A DNA stretch of 64,000 bases from Clostridia bacterium (GTDB lineage: Bacteria; Bacillota; Clostridia; Oscillospirales; Acutalibacteraceae): contig JAFSFB010000023.1 of assembly GCA_017435385.1 (NCBI GenBank), positions 37,246-101,245 of the forward strand. Reading direction: 5' to 3'. Position numbers and translations under genes: made by a program. The notes beneath the pieces were generated by a model. It was not told the DNA's origin. It made no database searches and saw nothing but the letters and a program-made list of their open reading frames with translations. Shown here piece by piece: positions 59,929 to 64,000 of this stretch. Every line of letters starts with the position of its first letter. The first letter of the stretch is position 1.

Positions 59929-60960
59929 TCAAATTTTATTAACAGCATCAAGCAGTTCTGAAATTTCAATGTGAGTATAAACTCTTTCGGTTAAGTTCAT
60001 TATTGATTTATGACCGACAATTTTCTTAATAATGGTTTGATTAATGTTTTTTTGTACCATCAAAGAAATGAAAGTGTGTCTTGTTTCGTGAATGGTGTGT
60101 TGCAAATTTAATTGTGTCATCAACGGCTGCCAATATCTTCGCTTGAAATTATCATAATTCATCCTTTGACCGTCAACGGTACACACGGCATATTCACATT
60201 TTGATTTTTCAAAAAATGTTTTCCAAAACGGGAGGACCTTATCGGCAATGGGGACGATTCTGATACCTGCATCGGTTTTTGACTTTTTGACTTTAAAATA
60301 CTGCTCTTCAAGGTTTACATCTTCTTTTTGAAGGTCAAGAAGCTCATTGATACGAACACCTGAATAAATAAGCATCAGAATAATACTGATATATTCATTG
60401 TTTTTGAGGTTATTCCAAAGCTTTTGTATTTCATCGTAGGTGAAAGCGTTTCGGGGTGCCGATTCACTCTTTGAATTTATTACGAGCAATTTTGCATAGT
60501 TCTTTTTTATACAATCGTGCTTGATACACCAATCATATAATTTGTTGCACAAAATATGAATTCTCTTTTGTGTCTGATAGCCACCTGTTACACCATCAAT
60601 AATAGCCTGCATATGGTTTGGTCTAATATCTGACATTTTCATATCGTGCAGGGGAGAACAGTGCTTAAATGCCGTTTGATAATTGCGAACAGTAGAACGA
60701 TTGGAATCCTCGTTGAACTCGTCATTATACCAACGTTGATATATTTCTGCAAAAGTGACCTTTGAAAGCTCCAGGTCGTATGGATTGTCGTTGAACTCTG
60801 CGAGAACTTGAAGAGCTTTTTGTCTTGTGGGATAATAACCTATTGTGGATCTGATTTGATTTCCCTCGTCATCGAATCCCATTGTAATTCTTACTATCCA
60901 AGGATTTCTGCGATTCCCGGATAATTTATACACAGATCCGTAACCATTGGGCAAACGCAT
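59929..60960 (-). CDS. int: Tyrosine integrase of the mobile element
   Basis: 343 residues. An N-terminal arm-binding domain (NGYGSVYKLSGNRRNPWIVR) is followed by a SAM-like core-binding domain (about 65-160) and the catalytic domain with R203 (GVRINEL), H291 and R294 (HETRHT), H317 (GHKS) and nucleophile Y328 (VYTH). The ATG 60960 has AAAGGGGA upstream; the longer open frame is rejected. The gene points toward the tRNA-Leu(CAG) end, the usual arrangement for phages and ICEs that integrate in tRNAs. The flanking sequence is more AT-rich than the host genes. Confidence 0.96.
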   Translation of the reverse strand: MRLPNGYGSVYKLSGNRRNPWIVRITMGFDDEGNQIRSTIGYYPTRQKALQVLAEFNDNPYDLELSKVTFAEIYQRWYNDEFNEDSNRSTVRNYQTAFKHCSPLHDMKMSDIRPNHMQAIIDGVTGGYQTQKRIHILCNKLYDWCIKHDCIKKNYAKLLVINSKSESAPRNAFTYDEIQKLWNNLKNNEYISIILMLIYSGVRINELLDLQKEDVNLEEQYFKVKKSKTDAGIRIVPIADKVLPFWKTFFEKSKCEYAVCTVDGQRMNYDNFKRRYWQPLMTQLNLQHTIHETRHTFISLMVQKNINQTIIKKIVGHKSIMNLTERVYTHIEISELLDAVNKI

Positions 60961-60976
60961 AAAATTCCCCTTTCTA

Positions 60977-61006
60977 TTGACTTTTTGAGAAAGGGAATGA
61001 TATAAT
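60977..61006 (+). promoter_or_regulatory. Promoter of a candidate small RNA
   Basis: TTGACT (60977-60982), 18 bp and TATAAT (61001-61006) point away from int, with no plus-strand gene downstream for over 1 kb but a terminator about 60 bases on. Confidence 0.65.
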
Positions 61007-61012
61007 ATTGGA

Positions 61013-61091
61013 TATACCACTCCCTTGGTTTTGGTAGGCTGATGGATTGGTGTTAACCGTCTCCCGGTGTTGGCGCACCGGGAGGTTTTTT
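61013..61091 (+). ncRNA. Candidate ~75-nt small RNA
   Basis: Between the promoter at 60977-61006 and a strong terminator (9-bp stem CTCCCGGTG / CACCGGGAG at 61061-61084, then GTTTTTTATTTT) lies a short transcript unit with no ORF. The T-run is only on the plus side, so the terminator does not serve the minus-strand gene at 61090. Predicted start near 61013. Function unknown; control of int or of conjugation/lysogeny is a guess. Confidence 0.5.
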
Positions 61092-61677
61092 ATTTTATGA
61101 TATATCCTGCTTCTTTTGCTGCCGCAATAACTTTTTTGTATCCGGCAGAATTTGAATTTTTCATCCGTCTATATGAGCTAAATGACTTGGGGCAAATTTC
61201 AGGCAGGTGTTTCAATAACCAATCATAATCAAATTTATCCTGTTGTCTTTGGCGTTCATCTTCCTGCTCTTGAAGAATTAATTTGTAATTGGCTTTTTCT
61301 TCTGCGGTACGTGTATCCCTGAAAGGACGGTTGTTGTAGCTGATAATGTCTTTTGTTTTGCAATATTGCGGTTCCTGAACTCCATAAACAAAAGGGAAGA
61401 GCATTAGTCCACAATCTTCGTGAAAATCATCAGGAAGTTTAGGAAAGCGACCGTCCTTGCCGTTTACGCTAAATATTCTACCCCTGTATTTTCCGCAAGT
61501 AGAACAGCAAGCACCAACATAAGAAACTTCAACTAAATCTGTATCAGTGGTTTTTGAGGTCCTGTCAAATTGCTTTTTAGGTTTTAACATTTTTATAAGA
61601 ACAACAATTAACCATAAACCGCCTGTTATAATAATCAAGAAAATATCAATAGGCTTAACAAGTGATGGTTTTTCCAA
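61090..61677 (-). CDS. Unknown membrane-anchored element protein with Cys/His motif
   Basis: 195 residues. A hydrophobic helix near residues 10-28 (IFLIIITGGLWLIVVLIKML) anchors it. The central motif GACCSTCGKYRGRIFS...RFPKLPDDFHEDCG resembles the Cys/His motif found in C-terminal parts of phage minor capsid proteins of the SPP1 gp7 type, to my recollection; here it stands in a different protein. It could bind metal. The gene lies between int and the repressor on the same strand and may be a lysogeny-module cargo gene. Function unknown. Confidence 0.65.
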   Translation of the reverse strand: MEKPSLVKPIDIFLIIITGGLWLIVVLIKMLKPKKQFDRTSKTTDTDLVEVSYVGACCSTCGKYRGRIFSVNGKDGRFPKLPDDFHEDCGLMLFPFVYGVQEPQYCKTKDIISYNNRPFRDTRTAEEKANYKLILQEQEDERQRQQDKFDYDWLLKHLPEICPKSFSSYRRMKNSNSAGYKKVIAAAKEAGYIIK

Positions 61678-61698
61678 TAAAACACTTCCTTAAAAACG

Positions 61699-62328
61699 TT
61701 ATTTTATAATGCTAAAGAATGCAACGGCTTTGCCGAGGATTCTGATTTCGTTGAGCTGTTCATTCGTATAAACATAATCATCATACATCGGGTTGCAGGC
61801 ACTCAGCACGATCTTATTAGGATATTTATGCACCTTTTTCAACGTGGCTTCATCGCCAATAAGAACGGCGGCAATTTCGCCATCCTCAACATCAGGCTGC
61901 TGACGGATATAAACGATATCACCGTCAAAAATGCGAGCATTAATCATACTGTCACCCTTGCATTTGAGTGCAAAATCTGCAGGAATGCTCTCGTCAACCT
62001 TAATATACATTTCTATATTTTCGGTTGCAAGAATAGGTTCTCCGCAGGCTATAGTGCCGAGCAGGGGAACTTTTTTTGTTTTTGGGAGGGGGAGGAATCC
62101 CTCGGGAACATCATTATCCCATCCCATTATCCATGCCGCTGAGACATTAACAGCGGCAGCGATTGCCTGAATCACGTCAATTGGAATTTTTTTTGTTGAG
62201 CCGTTGGCGTATCTTTGTAAAGCCGATTTAGAGATTCCTGTTTTCTTTTCTAATTCAACATAGCTCAGGTCAGATTCAACAATAACATTTTTTAATCTAA
62301 TGATTATATTTTCAATATCCTGTGACAT
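61699..62328 (-). CDS. CI/LexA-type repressor (HTH plus S24 autoprotease)
   Basis: Residues 1-70 form an XRE-type helix-turn-helix (LEKKTGISKSALQRYANGST). The S24 domain has the cleavage site C95-G96 (GTIACGEPI; Ala-Gly in LexA), nucleophile Ser127 (KGDSMIN) and base Lys164 (EATLKK). 209 residues is normal. It diverges from a Cro-like gene over an operator region and would be inactivated by RecA-ssDNA in the SOS response, inducing excision. AAGGAGG precedes the ATG. Confidence 0.95.
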   Translation of the reverse strand: MSQDIENIIIRLKNVIVESDLSYVELEKKTGISKSALQRYANGSTKKIPIDVIQAIAAAVNVSAAWIMGWDNDVPEGFLPLPKTKKVPLLGTIACGEPILATENIEMYIKVDESIPADFALKCKGDSMINARIFDGDIVYIRQQPDVEDGEIAAVLIGDEATLKKVHKYPNKIVLSACNPMYDDYVYTNEQLNEIRILGKAVAFFSIIK

Positions 62329-62351
62329 ATCAAAACCTCCTTATGTAAAGC

Positions 62352-62380
62352 AGAATAACACATTCATCCCGAAAATGCAA
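62352..62380 (-). promoter_or_regulatory. Repressor promoter with operator half-site
   Basis: On the minus strand TTGCAT (62380-62375), 17 bp and TATTCT (62357-62352). The half-site CATCCC (62365-62370) sits inside the spacer, so the repressor could control itself. Confidence 0.7.
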
Positions 62381-62384
62381 CAGC

Positions 62385-62406
62385 TTTTACAAAATTTCTT
62401 GTAAAA
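62385..62406. promoter_or_regulatory. Inverted repeat TTTTACAA-N6-TTGTAAAA
   Basis: Perfect 8-bp arms (62385-62392 and 62399-62406) between the divergent promoters. Its sequence is unlike the CATCCC operators, so a second regulator may bind here. Confidence 0.6.
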
Positions 62407-62421
62407 TTTCCCGAAAAAGGG

Positions 62422-62449
62422 TTGACAAACAGAAAAGAGGGTGTATAAT
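62422..62449 (+). promoter_or_regulatory. Promoter of the Cro-like gene
   Basis: TTGACA (62422-62427), 16 bp and TATAAT (62444-62449); CCCGAAAAAGGG (62410-62421) abuts its -35. Confidence 0.85.
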
Positions 62450-62454
62450 AAAAA

Positions 62455-62472
62455 CATCCCGAATTCGGGATG
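62455..62472. promoter_or_regulatory. Perfect 18-bp operator palindrome
   Basis: CATCCCGAATTCGGGATG lies at the transcription start of the Cro-like promoter. Related sites: CATCCC half-site at 62365, CCCGAAAAAGGG at 62410, and CATCCC-TAAAAC-GGGATG at 62696-62713. Confidence 0.85.
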
Positions 62473-62487
62473 AAGGAGGTGAGAGTA

Positions 62488-62694
62488 TTGGTAAGGACAG
62501 AAGAGCTTCAGGCTGAAAGGAAAAGAAGAAAAGCTACTCAGCAGGATGCAGCAAAAGCAATTGGCTGTAGCACAAACACTTATTGCGCAAAAGAAAACAA
62601 CGAAGCAAAGTTTGATATTGAAGAAGCGGTTAAGCTTTGTGAGTTTCTGGGTATTGAAAGCAAAGAAAAGCGAGCTTATATTTTTTTGTGCTAA
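62488..62694 (+). CDS. Cro-like small HTH protein
   Basis: 68 residues: an XRE-type HTH (RTEELQAERKRRKATQQDAA, AKAIGCSTNTYCAKENNEAKFD). The start TTG 62488 is preferred because AAGGAGGTG lies 6 bases upstream; an ATG at 62470 would include that ribosome site in the gene and overlap the operator. It diverges from the CI-type repressor and is probably its antagonist in the integration/excision switch. Confidence 0.85.
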   Translation: MVRTEELQAERKRRKATQQDAAKAIGCSTNTYCAKENNEAKFDIEEAVKLCEFLGIESKEKRAYIFLC

Positions 62695-62695
62695 C

Positions 62696-62713
62696 CATCC
62701 CTAAAACGGGATG
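62696..62713. promoter_or_regulatory. Downstream operator CATCCC-N6-GGGATG
   Basis: A perfect inverted repeat of the same half-sites as the operator at 62455, lying directly after the stop of the Cro-like gene (TAACCATCCC). It may control a promoter for the following genes. Confidence 0.75.
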
Positions 62714-63163
62714 AAAGAACTAACAAAAAACTGCCAAAGCGCATTCTTGACAGCTTTTCGCCTAAATTTGTTTACCCAAATCTTCCTGCAGGTTTTCACC
62801 ACACTTTAATGCGCAAAGTGATTCTATTGGAAGCGTTGCCACTTTTGCAGTTTTAGTTCTGCTGATGCCTTTACGCTGACAACAATGTAAAGAACTGTAA
62901 CACGGTGGGCTTTTTGTTTCTTAGGGGCCACCTCTTTACAGCTCAACACTCTCTTGCTTCGGAGTGTTAAGGTTAACGCCGCGTTAACAGATATCTTATC
63001 GCCGTATTTTAAACGTGTTCGGGTTCACGAAGACAACCTTTACATCGAGGGAACAGGCAAAGTCAAAAGTTTGGTCAAAAGACCAGCTCCTTTCTCTGCC
63101 AAATGGCAAAGAAATTATACAATTATTTTTGTATTTTGTCAAATTGCAAAGGAGGTGAATGTT
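62714..63163 (+). other. Structured noncoding stretch of the mobile element
   Basis: No gene with start signals is seen in these 450 bases. Inverted repeats are dense: CTGTAA..GGTGG (62895-62908) pairs with CCACC..TTACAG (62928-62941); AACACTC/GAGTGTT (62945-62968); and GTTAACG-CCG-CGTTAAC (62972-62988). From 62954 a frame stays open into DUF3846 and gives protein-like text (VNAALTDILSPYFKRVRV), but without a ribosome site; it may be a gene remnant. Candidate roles are an RNA leader, an origin (oriT/ori) or a regulatory region. Confidence 0.4.
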
Positions 63164-63466
63164 ATGGCAAAAATCAAAGCTGTTATCAAGAGTCCTGAAA
63201 AAAAGCCGTATGTAACGTGGATTTCAAACACTCTGGAGAACCTTCAGAAGATTGTAGGCGGTTGCATTGAGACGGTAACGGCAGCTGATGATGTTGTCAT
63301 TATCTGTGACGAAGAAGGCAGACTCAAAAGAAAAGATTTCAACTGCATGATATGCGGCGTAGGGTTCGTTGGCACAATCATCATCTGCGGAATCAGTGGT
63401 GACGGTTTCGGCAACATACTTATTGAGTTTTCTGATGTGAAGAAACTGTTCCCGAAGTTGTTTTAA
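63164..63466 (+). CDS. DUF3846-like element protein
   Basis: 100 residues: MAKIKAVIKSPEKKPYVTWI, NTLENLQKIVGGCIETV, VVIICDEEGRLK, GTIIICGISGDGFGN. I recognise this as the DUF3846 family, frequent in phages and integrative elements of Firmicutes; the function is unknown. AAAGGAGGTG precedes the ATG at 63164. The hydrophobic GVGFVGTIIICGI stretch is a beta strand rather than a membrane helix. Confidence 0.82.
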   Translation: MAKIKAVIKSPEKKPYVTWISNTLENLQKIVGGCIETVTAADDVVIICDEEGRLKRKDFNCMICGVGFVGTIIICGISGDGFGNILIEFSDVKKLFPKLF

Positions 63467-63499
63467 CCGAATCAAAAATACGCCAAAAGGAGAAGTGAT

Positions 63500-63724
63500 A
63501 TGCAAAACGCAAAAAACCTACCGATAAAAAGAGCTGCGGAGCTTATGGGCAAGCGTGAGCAGTTTATCCGTATCGGTCTGCAGCGCGGTCGGTTGCCGTT
63601 CGGAACAGCAACACGGATTTCAGCTGAACGGTATTCATATTACATAAGCCCGATAAAGTTTGCGGAGTTCACGGGATTAAGTTTACAGGAGGTGATAGGA
63701 GAATGTAAGGGAAAAGTGGTGTGA
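63500..63724 (+). CDS. Small excisionase-like DNA-binding protein
   Basis: 74 residues starting MQNAKNLPIKRAAELMGKRE. The text AAELMGKREQFIRIGLQRGRLPFGTA resembles the winged-helix HTH of MerR/excisionase-type phage proteins. A pairing with the integrase of this element is plausible, but its distance from int is large. AAAAGGAG precedes the ATG. Family assignment is tentative. Confidence 0.6.
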   Translation: MQNAKNLPIKRAAELMGKREQFIRIGLQRGRLPFGTATRISAERYSYYISPIKFAEFTGLSLQEVIGECKGKVV

Positions 63725-63802
63725 AATCTCTCACGCCGAATGAGCGATTATTATACAGCGCATCCCGATCAATTTGAGTTGCTGAAATAAGGAGATATTA
63801 AC

Positions 63803-64000
63803 ATGGATAATCAAAGAATAATGCTCGAGCTTATAGCTGGCATCGGAACAGATCTTTCTGTTTTGCTGCTTGCGGTGATCGTCTACATAAACAGAGAAAA
63901 GCTCAACGATATCCTGGTCAGGTGGGAAGACAGATATATCATTTCAAAATTCCGCAGATTTAAAAGAAGGATTCATCTGAAAATCGCATCTGCTCTCAAG
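63803..64000 (+). CDS. Small membrane protein of the mobile element (3' end outside window)
   Basis: The frame starts at ATG 63803 with AAGGAG about 10 bases upstream and stays open to the end of the window (66 codons). One hydrophobic segment spans about residues 8-28 (LIAGIGTDLSVLLLAVIVYI), followed by a basic region (FRRFKRRIHLK). No family is recognised. Confidence 0.6.
   Translation, partial: MDNQRIMLELIAGIGTDLSVLLLAVIVYINREKLNDILVRWEDRYIISKFRRFKRRIHLKIASALK

Noticed and set aside
63740..63790. 16-codon ORF before the last membrane protein
   Set aside because: No ribosome site before its ATG; it probably only carries the ribosome site of the next gene.
1..64000. CRISPR arrays, rRNA genes and insertion sequences
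   Set aside because: No regularly spaced direct repeats with unique spacers, no rRNA, and no transposase frames were seen.

Overview
This window comes from the chromosome of an endospore-forming Clostridia bacterium, most likely a gut Oscillospirales/Ruminococcaceae-type organism; the taxonomy is inference. The evidence is a Gram-positive PolC replicase, SpoIVB next to Spo0A, a T-box leader, strong AGGAGG-type ribosome binding sites with frequent TTG starts, an InlB-repeat/dockerin-like surface protein, and several glycoside hydrolases suited to host or plant glycans (GH89, GH36, a GH38-like protein).

Layout. 1-3.6 kb: the 3' end of a dockerin-like surface protein, a 100-bp tandem hairpin repeat, and a GH89 alpha-N-acetylglucosaminidase on the minus strand. 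3.75-14.5 kb: the conserved operon pyrH-frr-uppS-cdsA-dxr-rseP-ispG-polC (pyrimidine nucleotides, ribosome recycling, undecaprenyl and phospholipid precursors, MEP isoprenoids, site-2 protease, replicase). 14.5-20 kb: an accessory tail of a condensation-type acyltransferase, a zinc-ribbon membrane protein, a PM20D1/CPS1-like M20 peptidase, glycerate kinase and a secreted alpha/beta hydrolase. 20-22.4 kb: spoIVB and spo0A. 22.4-24.7 kb: an unknown membrane protein and a tandem pair of unknown secreted paralogs. 24.7-29.3 kb: hemW, lepA and a sugar/cation symporter on the minus strand. 29.4-34 kb: an InlB-repeat surface protein, then a membrane glycosyltransferase pair. 34-39.7 kb: a GH38-like protein with a degenerate metal site, a solo MazF, a tryptophan T-box controlling an orphan trpB, a second ~100-bp hairpin repeat, and a HAD phosphatase. 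39.9-50.7 kb: secreted phosphoesterase, an ACP/acyl-ligase pair, GH36 alpha-galactosidase, MATE pump, DapA-family aldolase, membrane-anchored PP2C phosphatase with a TDPA-repeat tail, a lipase and BioY. 50.8-59.3 kb: UspA/KdpD-like protein, recG, a short FakA-like protein, an oligopeptide-type binding lipoprotein, tcdA, ychF and a class B PBP.

59.4 kb to the end: two class II tRNA-Leu genes (GAG and CAG anticodons). Immediately past the CCA end of the second begins an integrated mobile element (phage or ICE, undecided) that runs off the window. It carries a tyrosine integrase flanked by helically phased direct repeats, a candidate small RNA, a CI/LexA-type autocleaving repressor diverging from a Cro-like gene across a set of CATCCC/GGGATG operators, a structured noncoding stretch, and small element genes (DUF3846, an excisionase-like protein, a membrane protein).

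The strongest unexplained signals are the ~100-bp tandem hairpin family with covarying arms, the element's operator array and phased repeats, the GH38-like protein without its usual zinc ligands, the FakA-like protein lacking the C-terminal domain, the paired unknown secreted proteins, and the acyltransferase/zinc-ribbon/M20 cassette. All functional statements rest on motif recognition by eye; no database search was run.
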